A program made the translations under genes and the position numbers. A stretch of DNA of 64,000 bases from JANOZM01 sp031429355. Its GTDB lineage: Bacteria; Pseudomonadota; Gammaproteobacteria; Burkholderiales; Burkholderiaceae_E. The stretch lies in contig JANOZM010000004.1 in NCBI GenBank assembly GCA_031429355.1, forward strand, positions 1-64,000. Direction: 5' to 3'. Under the pieces are notes generated by a model, which saw only the letters and a program-made list of their open reading frames with translations, was not told the DNA's origin and did no database searches. Shown piece after piece: positions 44,934-53,401 of the stretch; within the stretch, counting starts at the first letter, position 1; the number at the start of each line of letters is the position of its first letter.

Positions 44934-46715
44934 ATGCATATTCCACCATTTCTTCTTCAGGCCTTAGTTTATTTAGGTGCCGCCGTTATTGCTGTTCCTT
45001 TATTCAAGCGTCTAGGTCTCGGTTCCGTGCTGGGCTATCTGGTCGCAGGACTGGTTATTGGCCCGTTTGGCCTGAAGCTCATCCCCGATGTTGAATCGGT
45101 TTTGCAAATCTCCGAACTGGGGATTGTTTTGCTGTTGTTCTTAGTTGGCCTCGAACTCAATCCGTCGCGTTTGTGGGAAATGCGACGCACGATTTTTGGA
45201 CTAGGCGGGCTGCAAGTTCTGCTGACGATTGCTGTAGTCAGTTCACTAACGCGCTTAACCAATTTACCTTGGTCCGTTTGCATCGTGATTGGTATGGCCG
45301 TTTCAATGTCCTCAACGGCGATATCGATTCAAATATTAAATGAGCGCAGCTTATTAAAAACTGCAGCGGGGCAATCCGCATTTTCGGTAGCCTTGTTTCA
45401 AGATTTAGCCGTTGTCCCACTCATGTTAATTTTGACATTATTAGGGCCTGACAACGCCAACGAGCCATTGTTTAACTGGACCAAAATGGCCACGGCGGTT
45501 GGCCTCATTTTGGGCTTAATTTTAGTTGGTCGCTTTGTACTAAAGCCATTGCTGCGCGTTATTGCTAAAACCGGCATGCGCGAGATCTTTATTGCCTGCG
45601 CCTTGTTTTTAATTGTTGGCAGCGCGTTACTCACTGCTAGCGTAGGTTTGTCGATGGCGTTGGGTAGCTTCTTAGCGGGTGTATTGCTGGCCGATTCCGA
45701 ATATCGGATGGAACTTGAGGTTGATATTGATCCATTTAAAGGCTTGTTACTGGGTCTATTTTTTATCGCCGTCGGTATGTCGATTAATGTGGGTTTAATT
45801 TTAAAACAGCCCTTGCTAATAATTAGTTTAGCCCTTGCAGCGGTTGCCATAAAGTTTGCCATTTTGCGCAGTTTGGCCCGCTTATTTAAACTGTGCCGAG
45901 CCGATGGCTGGATTTTTGCAATTGTCATTTCGCAAATTGGTGAGTTTGCTTTCGTACTAACTTCGGTGGCGCAATCAGAAAAAGTACTCAGTCCGGACCA
46001 AGGCGGGCTCGTTAATGCGGTAGTCGCGTTTTCGATGCTGACTACCCCGCTAATGATGGTGTTGTACTCTAAATTTATAGCCCCAAAATTATCCACTAAT
46101 AATGGCAACCGTGAGCCCGAAGTTTTTCAAGAAACCCAACCTGTAATCATTGCCGGCGTGGGGCGCTTTGGGCAAATTGTGGCACGCGTGTTGCAAGCAA
46201 AGGCGGTCCCAATAACTCTGGTAGACGTTGATCCCAACCAACTAGAATTGCTAGAACGCTTTGGTTGGAAAACCCATTACGGTGATGCACGCCGACCCGA
46301 TGTTTTAGAAGCCGCAGGGATTCACCAAGCGCAACTGATTGTGCTGGCAATGGATGATATTAATGCTGTTAAGGAAACCGCCGAGTACATTAAAGAACAT
46401 TTTCCCAAAGTAAAAATTATTGCAAGAGCGCGCAGCCGAGTACAAGCATTCGAGCTCATTGCGTTACAAGTTACTGTGGTTCGAGAAACATTTGAGTCGA
46501 GCCTAAAAGCAGCGCATGAAGCCTTAGTTGCAATGGGGATTACCGATTCAGAAGCGCAATTTAGCGTACAGTCGTTTCGTGAGCACGATGAAAAAATGTT
46601 GACTGAAATGGCCAGCAAACGCGACGATCAAACTAAATTGATAGCCGCAGCAGAACGCAGCCGGCAAGAATTGCGTCGCCTGTTAGCCGACGAAACCCCA
46701 AACAAAACTACATGA
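44934..46715 (+). CDS. CPA2 cation:proton antiporter with TrkA-N domain (KefB/C-like)
   Basis: 593 residues. About 12-13 membrane segments (residues 5-380; conserved LGSVLGYLVAGLVIGPFGL and the LFLVGLELNPSRL motif), then a RCK/TrkA-N domain at about 400-520 (PVIIAGVGRFGQIVARVL, VDVDPNQLELLERFGWKTHY, GDARRPDVLEAAG). K+/H+ or Na+/H+ exchange controlled by nucleotide or glutathione adducts is expected. Overlaps the next gene by four bases, although that gene's function is unrelated. Confidence 0.92.
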   Translation: MHIPPFLLQALVYLGAAVIAVPLFKRLGLGSVLGYLVAGLVIGPFGLKLIPDVESVLQISELGIVLLLFLVGLELNPSRLWEMRRTIFGLGGLQVLLTIAVVSSLTRLTNLPWSVCIVIGMAVSMSSTAISIQILNERSLLKTAAGQSAFSVALFQDLAVVPLMLILTLLGPDNANEPLFNWTKMATAVGLILGLILVGRFVLKPLLRVIAKTGMREIFIACALFLIVGSALLTASVGLSMALGSFLAGVLLADSEYRMELEVDIDPFKGLLLGLFFIAVGMSINVGLILKQPLLIISLALAAVAIKFAILRSLARLFKLCRADGWIFAIVISQIGEFAFVLTSVAQSEKVLSPDQGGLVNAVVAFSMLTTPLMMVLYSKFIAPKLSTNNGNREPEVFQETQPVIIAGVGRFGQIVARVLQAKAVPITLVDVDPNQLELLERFGWKTHYGDARRPDVLEAAGIHQAQLIVLAMDDINAVKETAEYIKEHFPKVKIIARARSRVQAFELIALQVTVVRETFESSLKAAHEALVAMGITDSEAQFSVQSFREHDEKMLTEMASKRDDQTKLIAAAERSRQELRRLLADETPNKTT

Positions 46716-47662
46716 TTAACCCAACTGATATTCGTGCAGCACAAGAACGTATCAAATCTCATATTCGTTTGACGCCTTTATTAGATGTTGCACTCGCTGC
46801 AAATCCTGAAAACGGATTAGCAGCGCAATCCGTGCAATTGAAACTAGAGTACTTACAACGCGGTGGCACTTTTAAAGCACGCGGAGCGTTTAACGCCTTG
46901 TTATCGCAACCGAGCTTACCGCCCGCCGGTGTAGTAGCCGCGTCGGGAGGCAACCATGGCATTGCGGTTGCAACAGCGGCGCAGACCCTGCAAATTCCCG
47001 CGCACATTTTTGTACCCACTATCGCATCAGCCGCTAAAGTACAAACCTTGCAGCGGCTGGGTGCGGTAGTGCATCAACAGGGTGAACGCTTTGCAGATGC
47101 CTATGCGGCAAGCCAACTATTTGCAGCACAAACCGGTGCCTTGCAAACCCATGCCTATGATCAGTTTGAAACCCTTTGCGGCCAAGGCACGGTTGCAAAA
47201 GAGTGGCAAGAGCAAACCGCTAACAATCCATTAGACACAGTGTTAGTTGCGGTCGGCGGTGGTGGCTTAATTGGCGGTATGGCAGCTTGGTATCGTGGCA
47301 GCACCAAAGTCGTTGCAGTCGAATCAGAAGGTTGTGCAACGCTACATCGGGCATTGGCCGCAGGCAAGCCAACCGATGGGCCGGTGAGCGGACTGGCTGC
47401 CGACTCGTTGGGTGCAACCCGCATTGGCGAACTGATGTTTCCAATCGCACAGCGATTTATTGCCCACTCGATATTAGTAAGTGACGATGCAATTGCGCAA
47501 GCGCAAACTTGGGCATGGCGCGAGCTACGCATTGCTTGCGAACCGGGTGGGGCTGCAGCCTTAGCGGCTTTATTGTCGGGCCGCTACAAACCCGAACCTA
47601 ACGAGCGAGTTGGCGTATTAATGTGTGGTGCCAATGTGGTGATGGATTCTATTAAGGCTTAG
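46712..47662 (+). CDS. Threonine/serine dehydratase, PLP-dependent
   Basis: 316 residues, fold type II: PLP Lys in GGTFKARGAFNALL, SGGNHGIAVA, phosphate loop AVGGGGLIGGMAAWY, C-terminal CEPGGAAALAALLSG. No ACT domain, so it is the catabolic/serine racemase-like type. It deaminates Thr or Ser to 2-oxo acids. It probably works in the same amino acid network as the threonine aldolase 5 kb upstream. ATG overlaps the antiporter stop (ATGA). Confidence 0.9.
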   Translation: MINPTDIRAAQERIKSHIRLTPLLDVALAANPENGLAAQSVQLKLEYLQRGGTFKARGAFNALLSQPSLPPAGVVAASGGNHGIAVATAAQTLQIPAHIFVPTIASAAKVQTLQRLGAVVHQQGERFADAYAASQLFAAQTGALQTHAYDQFETLCGQGTVAKEWQEQTANNPLDTVLVAVGGGGLIGGMAAWYRGSTKVVAVESEGCATLHRALAAGKPTDGPVSGLAADSLGATRIGELMFPIAQRFIAHSILVSDDAIAQAQTWAWRELRIACEPGGAAALAALLSGRYKPEPNERVGVLMCGANVVMDSIKA

Positions 47663-47706
47663 ATGTATAAAGTTCGGTGTAAAGTTTGGTTTAAAGAGCA
47701 AGACCT

Positions 47707-48198
47707 ATGATTGAAACAGCCCTCAGTTGGCTTCAAACCCCCGAAGCAATTGCTATTGCGATTGGCTTAGTTACAGCTATTGCAGGTGGTTTACTTACCG
47801 AAATTGGGCCTTGGTACAAAACCCTGAAAAACCCAAATTGGAAACCGCCCGATTGGGCCTTTGGGCCAATTTGGACCGTTATTATTACACTGGCCGTTAT
47901 TGCCGGTATTTTGACGTGGCGACAAACAGCAACAACATTTGATCGGCAACATTTACTGCTTAGTTTTGGTGTCAATTGTGTTTTAAACGCCGGCTGGAGC
48001 GGCCTGTTCTTTAAACTACGCCGCCCCGATTGGGCATTGGTTGAAACTTGTTTTTTATGGGCATCAATTATTTGGATGATGATAGCGATTTACCCTCTCT
48101 CGACAACCGCTGCGTTGCTATTGGTACCGTACTTAATTTGGGTCAGTATTGCCAGCGTACTTAACTGGAAAATTGTGCAGTTAAATAAGCCGTTTTAA
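47707..48198 (+). CDS. tspO: TspO/MBR family protein
   Basis: 163 residues with five membrane helices. Hallmarks: TEIGPWYKTLKNPNWKPPDW, FGPIWTVI, then NAGWSGLFFKLRRPDWALVE. It binds tetrapyrroles/cholesterol and takes part in oxidative and porphyrin stress responses in bacteria. Placed between the dehydratase and the MOSC gene, same direction. Confidence 0.92.
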   Translation: MIETALSWLQTPEAIAIAIGLVTAIAGGLLTEIGPWYKTLKNPNWKPPDWAFGPIWTVIITLAVIAGILTWRQTATTFDRQHLLLSFGVNCVLNAGWSGLFFKLRRPDWALVETCFLWASIIWMMIAIYPLSTTAALLLVPYLIWVSIASVLNWKIVQLNKPF

Positions 48199-48234
48199 AC
48201 TTTTTCGATTAGACCAAAGGCTTTGCTTTCGGCA

Positions 48235-48861
48235 ATGAACCTCATGCACCTCATAACCATCTCAACCGCTATCACAGCCCCTTTGTTTTACCCTAGCCGC
48301 GATTCCAGTGTAGCCATTAAAGAAAGCGTTGCTAGCGCCATTCGCAAAACGCCTATATCAACAATGGATGAACCCAAACTGGTTGAAGTTCGTAAGCTTG
48401 GTGTCGTTGGCGATGAACAGGCTGATCTGAGTGTTCACGGTGGTTTAGATAAAGCTGTATATTTGTATCCCGCAGAGCACTATGCATTTTGGGAAACGGT
48501 ATCGCAACAAACGCTGCAACCCACCCCGTTAATGCACGGGAAAATGGGTGAAAACTTAACTATTGCGGGGTTAAACGAGAAAAATATTTGGATTGGCGAT
48601 ATTCTTAGTATCGGCTCTGTAAGGTTACGCGTTGAATCACCACGAAACCCCTGTTTTAAGTTTAATGCAGTCATGGGCTTTAAGCACGCCGTCAAAATGA
48701 TGGTGCAAAGTGGCTATTGTGGTTTTTACTGTTCGGTCGTTCAGCCAGGTTTTTTAACCGCCGGTGACAAAATTACTGTGACAGCAGGCGATAGAGTGAT
48801 TAGCATTGAGCAAAGGTTCGCAATTGGCAATCGCTCGCGCCAGTCGGATCTGTTTTCTTGA
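48235..48861 (+). CDS. MOSC domain protein (YiiM-like)
   Basis: About 208 residues. MOSC (molybdenum cofactor sulfurase C-terminal) domain: GDEQADLSVHGGLDKAVYLY, YAFWE, GKMGENLTIAGL, IGDILSIGSVRLRVESPRNP, PCFKF with the conserved Cys, FYCSVVQPG. Related YiiM/YuaD proteins reduce N-hydroxylated compounds with Moco. The frame starts at TTG 48223; ATG at 48235 or 48244 are both possible starts. Confidence 0.88.
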   Translation: MNLMHLITISTAITAPLFYPSRDSSVAIKESVASAIRKTPISTMDEPKLVEVRKLGVVGDEQADLSVHGGLDKAVYLYPAEHYAFWETVSQQTLQPTPLMHGKMGENLTIAGLNEKNIWIGDILSIGSVRLRVESPRNPCFKFNAVMGFKHAVKMMVQSGYCGFYCSVVQPGFLTAGDKITVTAGDRVISIEQRFAIGNRSRQSDLFS

Positions 48862-48884
48862 CTACTTTTGTGTAAAGGTTCGCA

Positions 48885-49064
48885 ATGTCCATTCAACCTA
48901 GTCCAGGTCAACGTACCGCCATTACGGCACGTCTTTTATTATTAGCGGGTGCCATGATTGCAGCCGAAGCCTTTTTACGCGACTCGTTTGCGCGTGGTTT
49001 ATTGGCAATGGCTATATTTAGCGGCGGCGGTTTACTGTTGGCTTTTGCCAAGCGGGCCGACTGA
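48885..49064 (+). CDS. Small hydrophobic membrane protein
   Basis: 59 residues, two predicted membrane segments (RLLLLAGAMIAAEAFL and LLAMAIFSGGGLLLAF) with a short loop. AAAGG stands seven bases before the ATG. It is just after the MOSC gene, same direction. Function unknown. Confidence 0.6.
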   Translation: MSIQPSPGQRTAITARLLLLAGAMIAAEAFLRDSFARGLLAMAIFSGGGLLLAFAKRAD

Positions 49065-49173
49065 CCTTCCACCTGGTTAACATTCCACCTGATCAGCCTG
49101 CAACCCCATTAGCTACGAAGCCCTTTTTGTTGATCAATATCCGATCGACGCCGAGCTGACCGACGCTGCAACG

Positions 49174-50271
49174 TTGGGGCCAGAAGCAGCCCACCTCAGT
49201 ACTGTTTATTTGCAAACACCGCGTGCTTTAGTATGGCGCAACGCATCGAGCGAATGGCCCCTCCTCATTTTAATTTTGCCTATGGCTTCGCGCTTTGCCA
49301 TGATGCGCAACCCCATCTTTGCAAACTTAGTGCGCGATTGGGGCCTCAATGTACGCTTTATCGGCGTTGATCATGACCAGCGTATTTTCGATTTTCGTAA
49401 ACTACTAACCGATTCGTTATTAAGCAAATTAATTACCGCACTAGATCAGCGTTCCTCGATGGAACGCCGGCACTCTAACGAACAAGACGGTAATGCCACC
49501 TTAGATCTTTTGTTTAGCGCCTTATCGCAAGGCATGCTGACAATGTTAGAAACTCGCAGAGTAAGTTGGCCAGAACACTTAGCGCGCTCGCATCGCTTAG
49601 AACCCAATGTCTCCGGTACCTTGTTTGATCGAGGTTCGCGTTTTTCCGACTTTACTCGTGCCTTGCATCAAGCGTTACGCAATCGAATTATTGATGCTGC
49701 ATTTTATGGACGCGCGTTACGCGCCTTTGATTTACGCGAAGAATCAATTGAGTATCGCTTATCGCAACTGATCCACAGCACCCTCGATCCTTTGGTCGTT
49801 GAGCGCTTAAAAGCCAGTACCGTTGGACAACATTTGGGCTGCTACAACTGGATGGCGTTAGAACCGAATCGCAGCGCCCAACGCCACTACATGTTGCAAC
49901 GCCTAGGTTGTTTTGCACAGTTTTTTTGTGACGCTTTATTGACCCGGCAAGACATTACTGCCGAGGTCGACGCCACCGCTTCCGTTTGGCCACAAGGCGG
50001 CAGTGACAGTGGTCTCGCACGTCTTGCGCAAGCGGTCGACTCTGGTCAAGACCGTTTGGTTATTCAAGCGCTAGCCAACCGCTTTGCTGTGGAACCCAAC
50101 ACCATTCGAAACTTATGGCGCATTAGCGGCACCGAACACAGTAGTGCAGCTTTAGGCACGCCCAACCATTGGCATTTACAAAAAATATTATTGCGCTTGG
50201 ATGGTCTAAGTATCAATGCTTGGCCGCAAACAGCAGAGCAATGGTTGCTGTTTAAAGAATCCAGCGACTGA
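49174..50271 (+). CDS. Conserved-looking hypothetical protein
   Basis: 365 residues from TTG 49174. The start is uncertain: the frame stays open back to 49093 without ATG or GTG, and the upstream codons (SYEALFVDQYPIDAELTDAA) look like real protein, so a non-standard start (ATT 49108, CTG 49156) or a start-codon mutation is possible. There is no signal peptide. Central part is helical with many Arg, Leu and His. I do not recognise a domain. Ends 33 bases before the convergent patatin gene. Confidence 0.6.
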   Translation: MGPEAAHLSTVYLQTPRALVWRNASSEWPLLILILPMASRFAMMRNPIFANLVRDWGLNVRFIGVDHDQRIFDFRKLLTDSLLSKLITALDQRSSMERRHSNEQDGNATLDLLFSALSQGMLTMLETRRVSWPEHLARSHRLEPNVSGTLFDRGSRFSDFTRALHQALRNRIIDAAFYGRALRAFDLREESIEYRLSQLIHSTLDPLVVERLKASTVGQHLGCYNWMALEPNRSAQRHYMLQRLGCFAQFFCDALLTRQDITAEVDATASVWPQGGSDSGLARLAQAVDSGQDRLVIQALANRFAVEPNTIRNLWRISGTEHSSAALGTPNHWHLQKILLRLDGLSINAWPQTAEQWLLFKESSD

Positions 50272-50304
50272 TTTTATACAACCAGAAAACCGAGCGCACG
50301 TGCA

Positions 50305-51177
50305 TCAGCGGTTTTTCATCTCAACGAGTTTAAACCCTTTCAAAAATGCATAGGCATCTTTGCGGCCTAAATTGTAAGTGTCGCGATACAACTGTGGATC
50401 GGTGTAGTCCCAAGAACTCACCGGAATTTTTTGCGACGGTTGCACGTAAATATGCCCATCTCGCGAAAACATGGGTGCATGCTTAGGATACTGCCGCGAC
50501 AACAAAACTAAGGTCGATTTATCTGGCTCAACTGCATGTACCGGCACGTTATCAACCATACCGCCGTCTAAAGTGGCTTGACTATCGCGATACTCGATGC
50601 GCGTCATTGGCGGCGTGCACGCAGAGGCTATTAGAAGCGAAACTAAATCTTCACTACCTTTGCAATCTTGGATACGCTCGACCATCGGCTTAAAGCCTAA
50701 CTTACGCCCCCAAGTTGGATGCAAAGGTCGATATAAACGCTTCTCGGCGTTGTACGCCAACATGCCCACCAAAGTTGCACTACGTGGCCCGAGCCAACTA
50801 GGTAAGGTCGAATACACAACGCGTATTTCGGGTGCGGACCACATTACTGATTTGAAACCTTCCGCATCAAAAAAGTTACTTAACGCTGTACGGTAAATAT
50901 CGTCATGGGGCAATGCACGTTGACCACGACTAAACAATCGACTCCAGTAAAAATTACGTGGGTCGGGACGATTGGTCAATGGCCCTAACAGAGCATCGTA
51001 ATACTCTAGCGCTTGTAACGTATTGCCGGTGTACACCAAGCAGGCCGTTGCCGCGCCAGCCGATACGCCGGCAATTAAACGCGGCGCTAATTCAAGCTCG
51101 GTTTTGGCCACTTCCCAAAACCCCGCCTGCCACCAGCACCGGTGCCCACCGCCCGCAAAAACTACTTGCTCAAACAT
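50305..51177 (-). CDS. Patatin-like phospholipase
   Basis: 290-residue cytoplasmic patatin: oxyanion AGGGHRCWWQAGF, nucleophile Ser in GVSAGAATA, catalytic dyad Asp in LDGGMVDNVPV. Expected acyl hydrolase on phospholipids. No signal peptide or lipobox, unlike the patatin at 41752. Divergent from the PNPOx-like gene. Confidence 0.9.
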   Translation of the reverse strand: MFEQVVFAGGGHRCWWQAGFWEVAKTELELAPRLIAGVSAGAATACLVYTGNTLQALEYYDALLGPLTNRPDPRNFYWSRLFSRGQRALPHDDIYRTALSNFFDAEGFKSVMWSAPEIRVVYSTLPSWLGPRSATLVGMLAYNAEKRLYRPLHPTWGRKLGFKPMVERIQDCKGSEDLVSLLIASACTPPMTRIEYRDSQATLDGGMVDNVPVHAVEPDKSTLVLLSRQYPKHAPMFSRDGHIYVQPSQKIPVSSWDYTDPQLYRDTYNLGRKDAYAFLKGFKLVEMKNR

Positions 51178-51295
51178 TATTTACTAACTTCAAAATACGG
51201 TAACTCCCCGAGGTAACGACCAATGGATTTAGTTGCAATCCAGTTCGGTATTGTGCATGACGGCATAGAAAGAACCGACAACGTACAATACTGAA

Positions 51296-51859
51296 ATGAA
51301 TGAACAACAATCCAGTATTTTAACCGCTCAATGGGCAAGTCTGGTTCGCGGTGCTGTAGACAGCAAACACGATTGGCATTGGCCGGTAATGGGTACCGTT
51401 GGCCGCTTAGGTTCCGACGAGACACCTTGGCCTCAACTAAGAACCGTTGTCTTACGAAAAACTGTTCCGCAAGAACGACGCTTAGAAGTGCATAGCGATT
51501 CTCGTGCTGGAAAATTACTGGACATTGCACAGCAGCCCAATGTGATGATGCACTTTTACGAGCAACGATCGCGCACGCAATTGCGCTTAGCGTGTCACGC
51601 GGTAGTGCATCAAGACAATGCAATTTCTCAAGATGCTTGGAACAAATTACCCCCTAGCTCGCAGACGCAATATATAGACGGCCCCGCCGTAGCAATGAGC
51701 CAACAACACTTTGCCGTTATTCATTTAGAGGTGCGCGAGCTTGAATGGCTTTGGTTGGCACGCGAAGGTCATCAACGCACTAAGTTTGTGTATCAAGCCA
51801 AATACGATGCCGAGCTAAATTCAAACGCGCATTGGTCGGCGCAAGATTTAAAACCCTAG
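51296..51859 (+). CDS. Pyridoxamine 5'-phosphate oxidase-like FMN-binding protein (Alr4036-type)
   Basis: 187 residues. FMN-binding split barrel of the Alr4036/PNPOx-like group: MGTVGRLG, PQLRTVVLRKTV, EVHSDSRAGKLLDI, MHFYEQRSRTQLRLACHAVV, ELEWLWLAREGHQRTKF. Probable flavin-dependent oxidoreductase, substrate unknown. Runs into the asparaginase-like gene after 32 bases. Confidence 0.85.
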   Translation: MNEQQSSILTAQWASLVRGAVDSKHDWHWPVMGTVGRLGSDETPWPQLRTVVLRKTVPQERRLEVHSDSRAGKLLDIAQQPNVMMHFYEQRSRTQLRLACHAVVHQDNAISQDAWNKLPPSSQTQYIDGPAVAMSQQHFAVIHLEVRELEWLWLAREGHQRTKFVYQAKYDAELNSNAHWSAQDLKP

Positions 51860-51891
51860 CGTCAGTTAAACAGATTTTAAGCAAAAAACCT

Positions 51892-52383
51892 ATGTCTACT
51901 TTATGCATCATGGCCGTTGGCGGCACCTTTGATAAACGCTACAACCCGCTTGATGGGTCCTTGGGTTTTGGCGACAGCCACATTCCACAATTACTAATCG
52001 ATGCACGCTTAAACAACAGCGTACGCTTTGAAGTAGTCATGCAAATTGATAGCTTGGATATGTTGGACACGCACCGCGAGCAATTATTGCAGCGCTGCAA
52101 AACTGCAACCGAAACAAAGTTGCTACTGGTTCATGGCACCGATACGATGACCAATAGCGCGCAAGTTTTGGCACAAGCCAACCTAGACAAAGTAATTGTA
52201 ATTACAGGCGCAATGGTGCCTTATGCACTGGAGCAATCCGATGCAACTTTTAATTTGGGTTTTGCACTGGGGTGTTTAGCTTGTTTAAAAAACGGCGTTT
52301 ACATCGCCATGGGTGGGCAAGTTTTTAGTTGGGACGAAGTGCTTAAAAATAAGATTTTAGGGCGATTTCAAAGTAAAGAATAA
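51892..52383 (+). CDS. Asparaginase-type N-terminal domain protein
   Basis: 163 residues from ATG 51892. It matches only the N-terminal domain of type I/II L-asparaginases: first Thr motif MAVGGTFDKRYNP, second Thr-Asp motif LVHGTDTMTNSAQVL, GAMVPYALEQSDA. The normal C-terminal domain is missing, as in the short asparaginase-domain proteins common in proteobacteria. Both catalytic Thr regions are kept. Enzymatic activity is unproven. Confidence 0.85.
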   Translation: MSTLCIMAVGGTFDKRYNPLDGSLGFGDSHIPQLLIDARLNNSVRFEVVMQIDSLDMLDTHREQLLQRCKTATETKLLLVHGTDTMTNSAQVLAQANLDKVIVITGAMVPYALEQSDATFNLGFALGCLACLKNGVYIAMGGQVFSWDEVLKNKILGRFQSKE

Positions 52384-52738
52384 GCGCCTGTACCCGTCGT
52401 ATTTACTCCCCGTTTAGCGTTAAGTTATACAAAATCGAGCGCCAAAACGCGCGAACGCATTTGAAAATTAGTCGGCGTAAACAGACTAAAAAGCTCGAAT
52501 CTCCCTATTTTCGTCTCTTTTTGACAACGTCGGCGGACTGTTCGAATTTTGACCGTTTGTTCGTAAATAACGACCAAAACCACTCCAGCACCGAATCCGA
52601 CCGTCCATTCAGAATAGGTCGGTTTTGCTCCGCGACACGTGATGAGGGGCAACTTTAACCCGATCAATGACGACCCGTTAGCGGCGCAAGTGCCTAGAGT
52701 CAACCCTGTCAAAAACCAATTTCAGACAGGGGTTCGCT
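52384..52738 (+). other. Leader region of the DUF11 operon with hairpin over the RBS
   Basis: No gene. CCCTGTC (52704-52710) pairs with GACAGGG (52725-52731), the second arm overlapping the AGGGG ribosome site of the following ATG (52739). A TTGACC hexamer near 52547 could be part of a promoter, but no good -10 was found. Confidence 0.5.
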
Positions 52739-53344
52739 ATGCGCGCGCAACAAACAGAAAAAAAACAAGAATTTACGTTGATATCAACGCTGCCATTACC
52801 AGCGCTGACTCGACGATCCGTATTTCAACAAATCGCACTTCGAATTGTTGCGTTAACCATGGTCTCCGTCGGTGCGTTCGGCTCCGATGGGGCCTTTGCG
52901 AAATCAGAGGCTGGCGTAAAAGGCACCTTAATTCAAAACAAGGTAGTCGTCGCTACCGATGGCAAAGAGAGCTTAACGTCTGCCGACAAAGTTAAGCCCG
53001 GCGATGTTGTTGAATACCAAGCGCGTTACACCAACGAAGGTGCAACAGCGGTCACTAACCTAATTGTGACTTTACCTATTCCTAAAGGCCTTGAGCTACT
53101 GGCCAAGACCGATCTACCACCCGGCGCAATGGCCAGCGTGGACAGCGTGAAATTTGAACCAGCACCGCTTAAACGCATGGTTCGTCGCGCCGATGGCAGC
53201 CAAGTGGCTGAACTTATTCCTTTAAACGAATACCGCGCTTTGCGTTGGCAAGTAGCGCAGTTGGCTGCCGGTAAATCGGCAGTTTTTGTAGCACGCGCAA
53301 AAGTCGACAGCGGGGCCACCACTACGCCTCAACCTCGTCAGTAA
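52739..53344 (+). CDS. Secreted DUF11-like protein, first gene of the surface operon
   Basis: 201 residues. A long signal peptide (basic/polar start then IALRIVALTMVSVGAFGSDG-AFA). The mature part is a single DUF11-type beta-sandwich: GTLIQNKVVVATDGKESLTS, VKPGDVVEYQARYTNEGATA, VTNLIVTLPIPKGLELL, then PLNEYRALRWQVAQLAAG. DUF11 domains occur in surface and secreted proteins of many bacteria. It is followed by three larger genes in the same direction (gaps 57, 36 and 2 bases), probably one transcript. Confidence 0.8.
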   Translation: MRAQQTEKKQEFTLISTLPLPALTRRSVFQQIALRIVALTMVSVGAFGSDGAFAKSEAGVKGTLIQNKVVVATDGKESLTSADKVKPGDVVEYQARYTNEGATAVTNLIVTLPIPKGLELLAKTDLPPGAMASVDSVKFEPAPLKRMVRRADGSQVAELIPLNEYRALRWQVAQLAAGKSAVFVARAKVDSGATTTPQPRQ

Positions 53345-53401
53345 TTACCTAGCAGATTTTCTCACCACTCTTTTTTCATCCATTTAAACAAGACCTAATC
53401 C

